Positions 25,096 through 34,185 of a stretch of DNA of 42,947 bases are shown piece by piece. Source of the stretch: Candidatus Thiodiazotropha sp. (ex Epidulcina cf. delphinae) (lineage in GTDB: Bacteria > Pseudomonadota > Gammaproteobacteria > Chromatiales > Chromatiaceae); the NCBI GenBank assembly GCA_025656505.1, contig JAHXHR010000016.1, positions 1 through 42,947 on the forward strand, written 5' to 3'. Under the pieces are notes generated by a model, which was not told the origin of the DNA, did no database searches, and saw nothing but the letters and a program-made list of their open reading frames with translations. Position numbers and translations under genes: made by a program. Every line of letters starts with the position of its first letter. Position 1 is the stretch's first letter.

Positions 25096-25551
25096 ATGAG
25101 CGAAAACCTGAGTGAGATCTTCTTCCGTCCTGATGAACTTGCCTGTGAACGACTGACCATACCGGCCCCACTCTATAATCAGTGTCGGCTGATGCTATCA
25201 CGCTGTCAGTACGAACATATCTTCGTACCGGTTCGTTCGATGCAGATCCAGGCGGTGATCGACGAAGAGGAGGTGATCTTTGTCGACAATCAGGCCTATG
25301 CCGTCCGCGATGGAGAAGGGGGCAAGCTGATTCGCTTGGCCTGGAAATTCCGCCGTGACCAGGAGCGGGAGAGCCTCACCGAGCCCGCCCCCATTGATCT
25401 GATCTACTACGGCGATAACGCACGGGAACTGCATACCCGACTGATTGGTGATTTCAAAAAGGCGCTCGATATCCTGGAGGCGCGCTATCAGGAGGACGGT
25501 TGTGAAGTCCGGGTGAAGCGGGTGTTGCCGTTTCCGAAACAGGAACCTTAA
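25096..25551 (+). CDS. Protein of unknown function in the two-gene unit between RuBisCO loci
   Basis: A soluble protein of 151 residues, starting MSENLSEIFFRPDELACE. The middle alternates short strands (HIFVPVRSMQIQAVIDEEEVIFVDNQAYA) and the rest is mixed charged (AWKFRRDQERESLTEP, ELHTRLIGDFKKALDILEARYQ). It contains no motif I know. GTG at 25078 would add six residues; AGG before the ATG is weak support. It converges with cbbO1, separated by two strong hairpins. Its position inside the carbon-fixation island suggests, but does not show, a link to RuBisCO expression or assembly. Confidence 0.75.
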   Translation: MSENLSEIFFRPDELACERLTIPAPLYNQCRLMLSRCQYEHIFVPVRSMQIQAVIDEEEVIFVDNQAYAVRDGEGGKLIRLAWKFRRDQERESLTEPAPIDLIYYGDNARELHTRLIGDFKKALDILEARYQEDGCEVRVKRVLPFPKQEP

Positions 25552-25591
25552 TAGTATGGTGCCGTTAGCGCGTTTCTCCGATTTCATACAT

Positions 25592-25658
25592 CGGAATGGT
25601 GGGGCAGAGCCCCACCATTCCGAATCAGACAGTGTGTAAGGTGGGGCGCTGCCCCACC
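25592..25658. terminator. Two strong hairpins between convergent genes
   Basis: The first is a perfect 14-bp stem with a 3-nt loop (25592-25605 / 25609-25622). The second is a perfect 8-bp stem with a 3-nt loop (GGTGGGGC at 25640-25647, GCCCCACC at 25651-25658). Both are built on the same GTGGGGC/GCCCCAC core. They lie between the 25096 gene and the cbbO1 stop and can act in both directions, although neither has a long T-run. Confidence 0.65.
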
Positions 25659-25703
25659 CCACCCTCAACCGGCTTATCCGGGTAGACCGGTCAACATCCC
25701 GAT

Positions 25704-28094
25704 TTACCCGGTCAACGCAGCGAAGACATTCGGCAATCTCTCCGGCAGGCGTTGCACATTGTCCACGATCGAATAGCTGTTCTCACCGAAGATACGGGAG
25801 ACATAGCGGTCGGCATTGGGATCGAGGGTCAGGCAGTAGGTGTAGACGCCCTGCATGGCCAGATCCTCCACCGCCTTTTTCGCATCGTGACGCAGATATT
25901 GGGGATCGCGTTCGTCGATGTCGGCCGGTTCGCCGTCGGTGACTAATAGCACTAGGCGTTTCTGCGCGTTCTGCTGGGTCAGGTGCCAGCCGGCGTGGCG
26001 CAACGATGCGCCCATGCGAGTGGAGAGGCCGCCCTTCATCCCGGCCAAGCGCGATTTCGCATCGTCGTCATAGCCTTGTTCAAAGTCCTTGAAACGGTAG
26101 TACTGGACGTCATGGCGTCCGTTGGAGGCGAAGCCGTGCACCGCGAAGTTGTCCCCGATGGAGTCGATCGCCCAGGCGAGCAGGCCGGCCGATTCACGGG
26201 TCAGATCGAGAATGCTCGGCTGCTCCTCATAGCCTTCCTCGCCTTCGGCGATGTCGCCGATCTTCTCGTTGGTCGATTCCGAGAGGTCCAGCAGCAACAC
26301 AATGGAGAGATCCCGGATATGGCGGGTGATGCGGATATTGATCCGCGGGTCGGGCATGACGCTGCGGCGGATGTCGATCATGGCGCGAACAGCCGCGTTG
26401 AGGTCGAGCTCCTCGCCCTCTTCATAGCCGCGCCGGCGCACGATGCCCTGTGGTTGCAACGCATCGATCAGATGGCGGATGCGCGAGGCGATCGGTTTAT
26501 GCTTGGTCAGTATCCCGTCCATGATCTCAGGGTCGTCCTTGCCCTGCTTGCGCTCGATGACGGTGGCCCAGTCGGGGCGCGAGAGCTGAACCTGGTAGTC
26601 CCACTCATGGTAGTGGTAGGGGTCGGAGACCGGTTCTACACCCTCCATGTCGTTCCAACTGACCGTTGCTTCACCGGCATCCTCATAGGGGAAGAGCTCG
26701 GTGGCCAGCACCAGGATCTCGTCCGGGTTGTTGTGGGTCATCTCCGAGTCGATCTCGTTGACGAACTCCATCACGCTCACATAGCGGCGCACCGTTCCCT
26801 GATTGGCGGGCAGGTAGTCTACGCCCTGGGACACGAACAGGTTCTCCGAGAACGCCCAGAAGTAGCGGTTGTCATCCCGGTAGGGGATGGGCCAGTCGCT
26901 GAGAATGCGCACGCTGGGGATCTTGGCGATAGTCTGGATGCGGTTATAGAAATCCACACCGGCCATCCAGCTCAAGTTTTTGGCGTGGGGATCGTTCTTC
27001 AGTTTTTCGCGAAACCCCCGGGCGACCTCGTTGATCAGGGATTCGCTGTCCCGGTAGTCGGGGTCCATGATGGCGCGCGTGGCGCGCAGCATCAGGTCCA
27101 TGGTCTCGTGCGCTTTGCCATACTCGTCCTCTTGCCCGGGTTCGGCGGTGAAGAAGGAGAGCCAGAGTTTGCGCAGGCCCGGAAACTCCTGGTACGCCAA
27201 GTACTCGATGCGGGCATCCTCGAACAGCTCGATAAAACGCATCTGCGCCTGGGATAGCTCCTCGCCGGAGATCGGTTCGCGGGTATAGACCATGTGGGCG
27301 GCGCAGTGAGCCGCAGCGGCACGGTAGATCTCAATGCCGTCGATGCCGTGTAAGGGATCGTAGGCGTCGGGCACATGGATCTGGAAACCCTCGATAAAGG
27401 GTTTGAGTCCGCGGCGGGTCTCGAAGTCACCGGCGGTGGGGCGCATGAAGAAGGCCCGCGCCCACAACGCACGCAGATAGAAGTTGAGCTTACGCTGGTT
27501 GTTGACGAAGAGGGTGCCGCGCCGTTCGCTCTGCAACATCGCCTTGGCGGACTCGGTCTGCAGGGCGAAGTAGGCCATCTGACCGTCGAGATCGCGCTGG
27601 TGCGCCTGCGCGCCCCACATCACCCAGCGGCGCAGGCCGCCCAGGGTGAGCTTGGAGAGGAGTTCGTCCAGGTTCTCCATCATCGGCCGCAGACCGCGCG
27701 GAGCTTTGCCGGTCATCTGGTGGAGCAGCTTGAGAAAACCGCGCAGCACCTCGGCATCGCCGAGGCGGGAGGCCGCCAGCGGCAGGTTGGCGAGAATCAG
27801 GGTGATGACGCTGCCGGAGGTATGAGAGGCGAGCTTCATCATCGACTCAACGATATCGGGGATGATGTCCTCGCCGATCTCTTTGGTCACCCCGGGCATT
27901 TCTTGCACAAAGGTCAGCACCAGATCCCGGCCCCGTCCCATGGCGCACATGGCGCGCATCCCCTCCAGGTAGTTCTGCAGGCCGCGCGGGGACATCACCC
28001 GCTGCGCCTCATGATAGGATGATTCCAGTGCCTCGAGGTGCTCGTGGTCGTCCTCGTCGAGGCATGAGATGTATTCAGAGAAATCTACGCTCAT
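25704..28094 (-). CDS. cbbO: RuBisCO activase subunit CbbO1 (VWA protein)
   Basis: This 796-residue CbbO is the form I-linked paralogue. The VWA metal site DLSES lies in VLLLDLSESTNE near residue 600, followed by NFAVHGFASNGRHDV and LLVTDGEPADIDERD. The large N-terminal helical part contains the Trp- and Arg-rich segment WARAFFMRPTAGDFETRR. It follows cbbQ1 after 31 bases, at the end of the cbbLSQO cluster, and should recruit the ATPase ring to form I RuBisCO. It differs from CbbO2 in length and much of its N-terminal half, consistent with different RuBisCO clients. Confidence 0.93.
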   Translation of the reverse strand: MSVDFSEYISCLDEDDHEHLEALESSYHEAQRVMSPRGLQNYLEGMRAMCAMGRGRDLVLTFVQEMPGVTKEIGEDIIPDIVESMMKLASHTSGSVITLILANLPLAASRLGDAEVLRGFLKLLHQMTGKAPRGLRPMMENLDELLSKLTLGGLRRWVMWGAQAHQRDLDGQMAYFALQTESAKAMLQSERRGTLFVNNQRKLNFYLRALWARAFFMRPTAGDFETRRGLKPFIEGFQIHVPDAYDPLHGIDGIEIYRAAAAHCAAHMVYTREPISGEELSQAQMRFIELFEDARIEYLAYQEFPGLRKLWLSFFTAEPGQEDEYGKAHETMDLMLRATRAIMDPDYRDSESLINEVARGFREKLKNDPHAKNLSWMAGVDFYNRIQTIAKIPSVRILSDWPIPYRDDNRYFWAFSENLFVSQGVDYLPANQGTVRRYVSVMEFVNEIDSEMTHNNPDEILVLATELFPYEDAGEATVSWNDMEGVEPVSDPYHYHEWDYQVQLSRPDWATVIERKQGKDDPEIMDGILTKHKPIASRIRHLIDALQPQGIVRRRGYEEGEELDLNAAVRAMIDIRRSVMPDPRINIRITRHIRDLSIVLLLDLSESTNEKIGDIAEGEEGYEEQPSILDLTRESAGLLAWAIDSIGDNFAVHGFASNGRHDVQYYRFKDFEQGYDDDAKSRLAGMKGGLSTRMGASLRHAGWHLTQQNAQKRLVLLVTDGEPADIDERDPQYLRHDAKKAVEDLAMQGVYTYCLTLDPNADRYVSRIFGENSYSIVDNVQRLPERLPNVFAALTG

Positions 28095-28125
28095 AGGTGT
28101 TTACCAATTCTCTGTGGTTCAGCGA

Positions 28126-28932
28126 TTAAAAGTAAGTATTCACCGCGGCGCCCAGGGTGTCGCGCATATCCGGATCGTCGGTCAGCGGTGTCACCAGCGC
28201 CATTCGGCAGGCATCGTTGGGACTGATGCCCTTGGCCACCAGTTGCGCGGCATAGACCAGCAGGCGGGTGGACATGCCCTCATCCAGGCCGTGGCCCTTG
28301 AGATTGCGCGAACGCTGTGCAATCTGCACCAGTTTCTGCGCGGTCCCTGCAGCGACCCCGCCTTCGTGCTGGACGATCTCGATCTCGATCTCGGTTTCCG
28401 GATAGTCGAAATCCATGCCGCCGAAACGCTGTTTGGTGGACTGTTTCAGATCCTTCATCAACGACTGATAACCGGGGTTGTAGGAGATGACGATCTGGAA
28501 GTTTGGGTGGGCCTTGACCAGCTCACCCTTCTTCTCCAGCGGCAGTTCGCGGCGATGGTCGGTCAGCGGGTGGATCACCACGGTGGTGTCTTGGCGCGCC
28601 TCGACGATCTCGTCGAGATAGCAGACGGCGCCCAGGCGGGCGGCTACGGTAAGAGGGCCGTCCTGCCACTTGGTGCCGTTGATATCGAGTAGGAAACGAC
28701 CGACCAGATCGGATGCGGTCATGTCTTCGTTACAGGCGACGGTGATCAGCGGTTTTTGCAGCTTCCAGGCCATGTATTCGACAAAACGGGATTTACCGCA
28801 ACCGGTGGGACCCTTCAGCATGACAGGCATGCGAGCGTCGTATGCGGCTTGATACATCTCAACCTCATTATGCACGGGGCGGTAATAAGGCTCCTCTTTA
28901 ATCACGTACTGATTATGGTCGATATCGCTCAT
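28126..28932 (-). CDS. cbbQ: RuBisCO activase ATPase CbbQ1
   Basis: A 268-residue AAA+ ATPase with Walker A GPTGCGKS (41-48), Walker B in VCYLDEIVEA and the sensor region [14 protein letters not shown]. It is a close paralogue of CbbQ2; the central ATPase blocks are nearly identical and the C-terminal helices differ more. It lies between cbbS (216 bases upstream, with several stem-loops) and cbbO1 (31 bases downstream). It powers release of inhibitory sugar phosphates from form I RuBisCO, together with CbbO1. Confidence 0.95.
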   Translation of the reverse strand: MSDIDHNQYVIKEEPYYRPVHNEVEMYQAAYDARMPVMLKGPTGCGKSRFVEYMAWKLQKPLITVACNEDMTASDLVGRFLLDINGTKWQDGPLTVAARLGAVCYLDEIVEARQDTTVVIHPLTDHRRELPLEKKGELVKAHPNFQIVISYNPGYQSLMKDLKQSTKQRFGGMDFDYPETEIEIEIVQHEGGVAAGTAQKLVQIAQRSRNLKGHGLDEGMSTRLLVYAAQLVAKGISPNDACRMALVTPLTDDPDMRDTLGAAVNTYF

Positions 28933-29086
28933 TGCTATTAGCCTCCAGCAGTCAGCAACCAGCCGCTAGCCGGAAAACGGCAGCCGCGGGCGGTTTGCAT
29001 TTGTTCAAAAAAACCGTCACCCGCCAATAGCCCGATAGATCGATCAGTGAGTTGGCTGATCGTTGGCGGCTGACAACTCATCAACA

Positions 29087-29122
29087 GGAACACCCCGCCA
29101 CGCAGTTGGCGCGGGGTGTTCC
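29087..29122. promoter_or_regulatory. Stem-loop between cbbS and cbbQ1
   Basis: GGAACACCCCGC (29087-29098) and GCGGGGTGTTCC (29111-29122) form a perfect 12-bp stem with a 12-nt loop, 27 bases past the cbbS stop. No T-run follows on the minus strand, so it looks like an mRNA stabiliser or a partial terminator that would make cbbLS transcripts more abundant than cbbQO. The rest of the 216-base gap holds further pairs, including CGATCAG / CTGATCG (29041-29047 / 29056-29062) and CGAATC / GATTCG (29131-29136 / 29140-29145). Confidence 0.7.
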
Positions 29123-29148
29123 CGATTAGCCGAATCTCGGATTCGAGA

Positions 29149-29505
29149 TCAGGTCGGGCTGCCGCAGTAGATAACCATGGAGGCGCCGGCGGACTGCGCA
29201 TAGTTGTCAAAGCCCAGCAGCCGAACGTGATTGTTCGGATGAGCCTGGTGACAGGCTTCGCACTCAGCCAGGATGGCGTCCACGTCGGTCTCGCCGAACA
29301 TCGGCAGCTTCCACATGTACCAGTAGTTGGAGAAGGCGTTTTGCGGCTCGGTGTGCTCGATACCCGGGTTCCAGCCCTTGGAAACGATGTACTCGATCTG
29401 TTTGCGAATCTGATCCGAGTCCATTTCCGGCAGGTAAGAGAAGGTCTCGAACTTGCGGCTCGATACGTCGGTCAGGCTCGATTTGTAGTCCTGCATTTCG
29501 CTCAT
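29149..29505 (-). CDS. cbbS: RuBisCO form I small subunit CbbS
   Basis: The 118-residue small subunit caps the large-subunit octamer. It shows the family's [28 protein letters not shown] start, the core tract [15 protein letters not shown] and [17 protein letters not shown]. It is a little longer than carboxysomal form IAc small subunits (about 110). With cbbQ next to it and no carboxysome genes, this fits the cytosolic, CbbQ-associated form IA (IAq). GAGGAA precedes the ATG. It lies 55 bases after cbbL. Confidence 0.96.
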   Translation of the reverse strand: MSEMQDYKSSLTDVSSRKFETFSYLPEMDSDQIRKQIEYIVSKGWNPGIEHTEPQNAFSNYWYMWKLPMFGETDVDAILAECEACHQAHPNNHVRLLGFDNYAQSAGASMVIYCGSPT

Positions 29506-29533
29506 TGTCTATTTCCTCGATGTTTGGTTTGTT

Positions 29534-29554
29534 AGCGGCCGGCGGCCGGCCGCT
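29534..29554. promoter_or_regulatory. GC stem-loop between cbbL and cbbS
   Basis: AGCGGCCGG and CCGGCCGCT form a perfect, all-GC-rich 9-bp stem with a 3-nt loop between the cbbL stop and the cbbS ribosome site. A compact hairpin here could protect the cbbL message end or tune coupling between the two subunits. Confidence 0.65.
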
Positions 29555-29560
29555 GACTGC

Positions 29561-30979
29561 TTACTTGTGCGCTACGTCCAGCTTGTCGACGGTGTCGAAT
29601 TCGAACTTGATCTCTTTCCAGGTCTCCATCGCAGCCTTGAGTTCCGGGCTGTGCTTGGCGGCGGCGATAAGGATCTCCTTGCCCTCCCTCTCCAGCTCGC
29701 GGCCCTGGTTGCGGGCTTCGACACAGGCCTCAACCGCGACGCGGTTGGCGGCCGCGCCGGCTGCGTTGCCCCAGGGGTGACCCAGGGTGCCGCCGCCGAA
29801 TTGGAGCACGGCGTCATCACCGAAAATGGTGACCAGTGCGGGCATGTGCCAGACGTGGATACCGCCGGAAGCGACGGCGAATGCGCCGGGCATGGAGCCC
29901 CAATCCTGATCGAAGAAGATACCGCGGGAACGGTCTTCCTTGATGTAGGATTCACGCAGCAGGTCGATCCAACCAAGGGTGGATTCGCGGTCGCCTTCCA
30001 GCTTGCCGACCACGGTGCCGGTGTGCAGATGGTCGCCGCCGGAGAGACGCAGGATCTTGGTCAGCACGCGGAAGTGGATGCCGTGGTGCGGGTTGCGGTC
30101 GAGCACGGCGTGCATGGCGCGGTGGATGTGCAGCAGTACGCCGTTGTCCTGACACCACTGGGCCAGGCCGGTGTTGGCGCAGAAACCGCCGGTGATGTAG
30201 TCGTGCATGATGATCGGTGCGCCGATCTCTTTGGCGTACTCGGCACGCTTGTACATCTCTTCCGGGGTCGGCGCGGTTACGTTCAGGTAGTGCCCCTTGC
30301 GCTCGCCGGTCTCAGATTCCGCCTTGTGAATGGCCTCCATGACGAAGTCGAAACGCTGACGCCAGCGCATGAAGGGCTGGGAGTTGACGTTCTCATCGTC
30401 CTTGGTGAAGTCGAGGCCGCCACGCAGGCCTTCGTAGACGGCGCGGCCGTAGTTTTTGGCGGAGAGGCCCAGTTTCGGCTTGATGGTGCAGCCGAGCATC
30501 GGACGGCCGTATTTGTTCATGATGTCGCGCTCAACCTGAATGCCGTGAGGCGGACCGTTACAGGTCATAACATAGGCGATCGGGAAGCGAACGTCTTCCA
30601 GGCGCAGGGCGCGAACCGCCTTGAAACCGAATACATTACCCACCAGCGAGGTGAATACGTTGACCACGGAACCCTCTTCGAACAGATCGATGGGGTAGGC
30701 GATAAAGGCGTAGTAGCAGGTGTCGTCACCCGGTACGTCCTCGATAGCGTAAGCGCGGCCTTTGTAGTAGTCGAGATCGGTTAGAAGATCAGTCCACACC
30801 GTGGTCCAGGTGCCGGTGGATGATTCGGCCGCAACAGCGGCAGCGGCCTCTTCACGGGGCACGCCCGGCTGTGGGGTGATTTTGAAAACCGCTAGGATAT
30901 CGGTGTCCTTGGGTGTGTAGTCGGGCATCCAGTATGTTTCGCGGTACTCTTTTACGCCCGCGTCATAGGTCTTGGCCAT
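29561..30979 (-). CDS. cbbL: RuBisCO form I large subunit CbbL
   Basis: The 472-residue catalytic subunit of form I RuBisCO is of standard length. Key motifs are present: [10 protein letters not shown], the carbamylated Lys in [10 protein letters not shown] (Lys193), [42 protein letters not shown] (loop 6) and [16 protein letters not shown]. The N-terminus ([17 protein letters not shown]) is typical of proteobacterial form IA. It heads cbbLSQO and diverges from cbbR. AGAGGA precedes the ATG. With no shell genes nearby, it probably acts in the cytosol. Confidence 0.98.
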   Translation of the reverse strand: MAKTYDAGVKEYRETYWMPDYTPKDTDILAVFKITPQPGVPREEAAAAVAAESSTGTWTTVWTDLLTDLDYYKGRAYAIEDVPGDDTCYYAFIAYPIDLFEEGSVVNVFTSLVGNVFGFKAVRALRLEDVRFPIAYVMTCNGPPHGIQVERDIMNKYGRPMLGCTIKPKLGLSAKNYGRAVYEGLRGGLDFTKDDENVNSQPFMRWRQRFDFVMEAIHKAESETGERKGHYLNVTAPTPEEMYKRAEYAKEIGAPIIMHDYITGGFCANTGLAQWCQDNGVLLHIHRAMHAVLDRNPHHGIHFRVLTKILRLSGGDHLHTGTVVGKLEGDRESTLGWIDLLRESYIKEDRSRGIFFDQDWGSMPGAFAVASGGIHVWHMPALVTIFGDDAVLQFGGGTLGHPWGNAAGAAANRVAVEACVEARNQGRELEREGKEILIAAAKHSPELKAAMETWKEIKFEFDTVDKLDVAHK

Positions 30980-31128
30980 TTTTGCGATTCCTCTTGATTA
31001 GGGGTTGTTGATGCCTAGGTCAGACTGGTTTCACCGCCGGTAGTGGCGTGTGGAAAAGTCTGATGTAAAGGTGCAGTTGAGTATAAGGGGGTGTGCCAGG
31101 ATAGGAAGTCAGATCTTTTAATCGAAAT

Positions 31129-31193
31129 TATAAGGAAAAAGTTATACCATGAAAAAATCATGGTGGTTTATCTGATAGTTGTGTTTGCTATCA
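31129..31193. promoter_or_regulatory. cbbR-cbbL divergent promoter with dyads (candidate CbbR operator)
   Basis: Three dyads lie in the 227-base gap, all near cbbR: TATAA / TTATA (31129-31133 / 31142-31146); CCATGA / TCATGG with a 5-bp spacer (31147-31163); and TGATAG / CTATCA with a 9-bp spacer (31173-31193). The first shares ATAA/TTAT half-sites with the cbbM dyads, and a GTATAAG half-site also occurs at 31081-31087. LysR regulators typically bind such a divergent region to control both themselves and the target operon. Confidence 0.55.
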
Positions 31194-31206
31194 CAGGAAT
31201 CTGACA

Positions 31207-32115
31207 ATGCATATCACGCTACGCCAATTGCAAGTCTTCAAAACCGTTGTCGAACATTTGAACTACACTCAGGCCGCACGCGCCCTGCATCTCACTCAGC
31301 CTGCGGTATCCATGCAGGTCAAGCAGTTGGAAGAGTCAGTAGGACTGCCGCTATTTGAACAGACAGGCAAAAAAATCCAATTGACAGAAGCGGGCAGGGA
31401 GGTTCATCACTATGGCCGGATTATCTTTCACACCTTCGAGGAGATGGAGGAGGTGCTCTCGGCGTTAAAGGGGCTGGACACCGGCCATCTGGATATCGCT
31501 GTGGCCAGTACGGTCAACTACTTCGCCCCGCGTCTGCTGGCGGCCTTCAGCCGCCGCTATCCTGGGATCGACTTGCGCCTCGATGTGACCAACCGCAAGC
31601 GTCTGGTGGAACTGTTGCGGAACAACGAGACCGATATTGTGCTGATGGGGCTGCCGCCTGAAGATATTGAGCTGGAGCATGAGCCTTTCATGGAGAATCC
31701 GCTGGTGGTGATCGCCGCACCTGGGCATCCGCTGGAAAAGATGAGACAGATACCCACGCGGCGCCTCAGTGAAGAGGTCTTTATCATGCGCGAGGCGGGG
31801 TCAGGCACCCGCCTGGCGATGGAGCGGTTTTTTACCGAGCAGGCGCTTGCCATCAGCGCCGGTATGCAGATGACCCGTAACGAGGCCATTAAACAGGCAG
31901 TGCGGGCCGGTATGGGGTTGGGGGTGGTGTCGATTCACACCATCGAACTTGAGTTGGAGACAGGACGGCTGGTGGTGCTGGACGTGCAGGGGTTTCCACT
32001 GCAACGCCACTGGCACATGGTCTATCGCAGGGGGAAACGCCTATCTCCGGCCGCCGCGGCCTTCCACGATTTCGTCATGGCAGAGGCCCGCCATATCAAG
32101 GACGAGCCGGTTTGA
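31207..32115 (+). CDS. cbbR: LysR-type regulator CbbR
   Basis: A 302-residue LysR-type activator. The N-terminal winged helix-turn-helix (MHITLRQLQVFKTVVEHLNYTQAARALHLTQPAVSMQVKQLE..., about 1-60) is followed by a two-lobed effector-binding domain. LNYTQAARALHLTQPAVSMQ is the recognition region. Position, divergent from cbbL with 227 bases between, is the classic CbbR arrangement. CbbR proteins sense Calvin-cycle metabolites and activate cbb operons. It is the only regulator gene near either RuBisCO locus, so it may also control cbbM. AGGA lies before the ATG. Confidence 0.92.
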   Translation: MHITLRQLQVFKTVVEHLNYTQAARALHLTQPAVSMQVKQLEESVGLPLFEQTGKKIQLTEAGREVHHYGRIIFHTFEEMEEVLSALKGLDTGHLDIAVASTVNYFAPRLLAAFSRRYPGIDLRLDVTNRKRLVELLRNNETDIVLMGLPPEDIELEHEPFMENPLVVIAAPGHPLEKMRQIPTRRLSEEVFIMREAGSGTRLAMERFFTEQALAISAGMQMTRNEAIKQAVRAGMGLGVVSIHTIELELETGRLVVLDVQGFPLQRHWHMVYRRGKRLSPAAAAFHDFVMAEARHIKDEPV

Positions 32116-32222
32116 ATGCGCCGATTGCATCGATGGGGTACACTCAGTGATTCAGTTAAGGGATTGTCAAACAGGGGCAGTCTCTTTAATGACACCTTAA
32201 ATCTAGCGGAGCCGGCCGAACC

Positions 32223-34133
32223 ATGTCAGACCAGGGCAGTACAGACCACAGCCCTCATACCCTGGAAAGCTACCCGCTCCTGAGCCGGATCGATCTGCCG
32301 GGTGACCTGCGCCGGCTCGATCAGACAAAACTCCGTCCCCTGGCAACCGAGTTGAGGCGATTTCTCATCGACACGGTCTCGCAGACCGGGGGACACCTGG
32401 CGGCAGGGCTGGGGGTGGTCGAACTGACCATCGCCTTGCACTATGCCTTCAATACCCCTTATGACCGCTTGGTGTGGGATGTGGGACACCAGGCCTATCC
32501 GCACAAGATCCTCACCGGCCGACGCGAGGGCATGAGCGGGTTGCGGCAGAAGGACGGACTTTCGGGGTTCCCCAAACGTAGCGAAAGCGAATACGACACG
32601 TTCGGCGCCGGCCACTCCAGCACCTCCATCGGTGCGGCGCTCGGCATGGCCGTGGCCGCCAAGCAGAAAGGGGAAAGTCGTAAGGTAGTGGCGGTAATCG
32701 GCGATGGCGCGATGGGGGCGGGGATGGCCTTCGAGGCCCTCAACCAAGCCGGAGCGCTGGATCAGGACTTGCTGGTGGTCCTCAACGACAACGACATGTC
32801 GATCTCCAAACCGGTGGGGGGTTTCAGCAATCACCTGGCGCGCCTGCTCTCCGGCAAGGTCTACACCAGTATGCGTGAAGGGGGTAAGTCCGCCCTCAGT
32901 CATCTCCCTCACCAAGTCAGTGATCTGGTCGGCAAGTGGGAAGAGCATATGAAGGGCATGGTGATGCCGGGCACCCTGTTCGAGGAGATGGGATTCAATT
33001 ACATCGGCCCCATCGATGGCCACGATTGCGACACCCTGGTGGCGACCCTGCATAACATGCGTGAAATGCCCGGCCCCAGACTGCTGCATGTGGTGACGCA
33101 AAAAGGACGCGGCTACATGCCTGCGGAGAAGGATCCCTGTGTCTATCACGGCGTCACCCCGTTCGATCCGGCCACCGGCAAGATGGAGAAGGGGGCCGGG
33201 GCTAAAACCTATACCCAGGTCTTCGGTGACTGGTTGTGCGCGGCCGCCCAAGAGGATGATCGCTTGGTGGCCATCACACCGGCGATGTGTGAAGGCTCGG
33301 GGATGGTGAATTTCGCCAGGCGGTTTCCTCAACGCTATTTCGATGTGGGAATCGCTGAGCAGCATGCTCTGACGTTCGCTGCCGGACTCGCCTGCGAAGG
33401 CTTGAAGCCGGTGGTGGCCATCTATTCGACTTTTCTGCAGCGGGCCTATGACCAACTGATCCATGATGTGGCGCTGCAGAATCTGGATGTCACGCTGGCG
33501 GTGGACCGGGCCGGGCAGGTCGGTGCTGACGGGGCCACCCATGCGGGGAGTTTCGACCTCAGCTATGGGCGCCTGATTCCCAATATGGCAATCATGGCGC
33601 CTGGCGATGAAAACGAGTGCGCCCGATTGCTGCAGACGGCTTATGAATACCCAGGTCCTGCCCTGGTCCGCTACCCGCGCGGATCCGGTCCAGGGGTGGC
33701 GGTAGCGTCGGATATCGACGCCTTGCCCATCGGCAAGGGTGAAATCCGCCGCGAGGGCAAGCGTGTCGCCCTATTGGTGTTCGGCAGTCTGCTGGCAACC
33801 GCGCAACAGGTGGCGGAGCGGATTGACGCCACTCTGGCGAACATGCGTTTTATCAAACCGTTGGATGAGGCGCTGGTGGATGAACTGGCCAACCGCCACG
33901 AGATCCTGGTGACCCTTGAGGAAAATGCGGTTCAGGGAGGCGCAGGTTCGGCGGTCAACGAATACCTGGCTTCCGTTGGCCGACGGATCAGGGTGCTCAA
34001 TCTCGGTTTGCCGGACCGCTATCTGGATCATGCCGGTTATCATCAGCAGCTCAGCGAGGCAGGCCTGGATCTTGCCGGGATTCTCGCCTCGATCAGCCGG
34101 ATCGGTCGTGACAACAAACTGCAGATCGTCTAG
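32223..34133 (+). CDS. dxs: 1-deoxy-D-xylulose-5-phosphate synthase Dxs
   Basis: Dxs condenses pyruvate with glyceraldehyde 3-phosphate, using thiamine diphosphate, in the first step of the MEP isoprenoid pathway. The 636-residue protein has the N-terminal [18 protein letters not shown], the ThDP/Mg site [18 protein letters not shown] (about 160-177), the transketolase-type [20 protein letters not shown] and the C-terminal [24 protein letters not shown] lies before the ATG. It follows cbbR on the same strand after 107 bases; glyceraldehyde 3-phosphate links it to the Calvin cycle, but co-regulation is not shown. Confidence 0.96.
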   Translation: MSDQGSTDHSPHTLESYPLLSRIDLPGDLRRLDQTKLRPLATELRRFLIDTVSQTGGHLAAGLGVVELTIALHYAFNTPYDRLVWDVGHQAYPHKILTGRREGMSGLRQKDGLSGFPKRSESEYDTFGAGHSSTSIGAALGMAVAAKQKGESRKVVAVIGDGAMGAGMAFEALNQAGALDQDLLVVLNDNDMSISKPVGGFSNHLARLLSGKVYTSMREGGKSALSHLPHQVSDLVGKWEEHMKGMVMPGTLFEEMGFNYIGPIDGHDCDTLVATLHNMREMPGPRLLHVVTQKGRGYMPAEKDPCVYHGVTPFDPATGKMEKGAGAKTYTQVFGDWLCAAAQEDDRLVAITPAMCEGSGMVNFARRFPQRYFDVGIAEQHALTFAAGLACEGLKPVVAIYSTFLQRAYDQLIHDVALQNLDVTLAVDRAGQVGADGATHAGSFDLSYGRLIPNMAIMAPGDENECARLLQTAYEYPGPALVRYPRGSGPGVAVASDIDALPIGKGEIRREGKRVALLVFGSLLATAQQVAERIDATLANMRFIKPLDEALVDELANRHEILVTLEENAVQGGAGSAVNEYLASVGRRIRVLNLGLPDRYLDHAGYHQQLSEAGLDLAGILASISRIGRDNKLQIV

Positions 34134-34185
34134 GATTTCCCCCTTACCCTAAGGACACCGCACTAGTTGAATAGGCAATTGGAAC

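Noticed and set aside
25983..27257. Long open frame of 424 codons on the plus strand opposite cbbO1
   Set aside because: Antisense shadow of a GC-rich gene; the translation is Gly/Val/His/Asp-rich with no family motif, while cbbO1 on the other strand has clear domains.
29567..30784. 405-codon plus-strand frame opposite cbbL
   Set aside because: Mirror of cbbL codon bias; no motif and the real gene is beyond doubt.
32226..33542. 438-codon minus-strand frame opposite dxs
   Set aside because: Antisense frame with low-complexity His/Arg/Gly-rich translation; Dxs is complete on the other strand.
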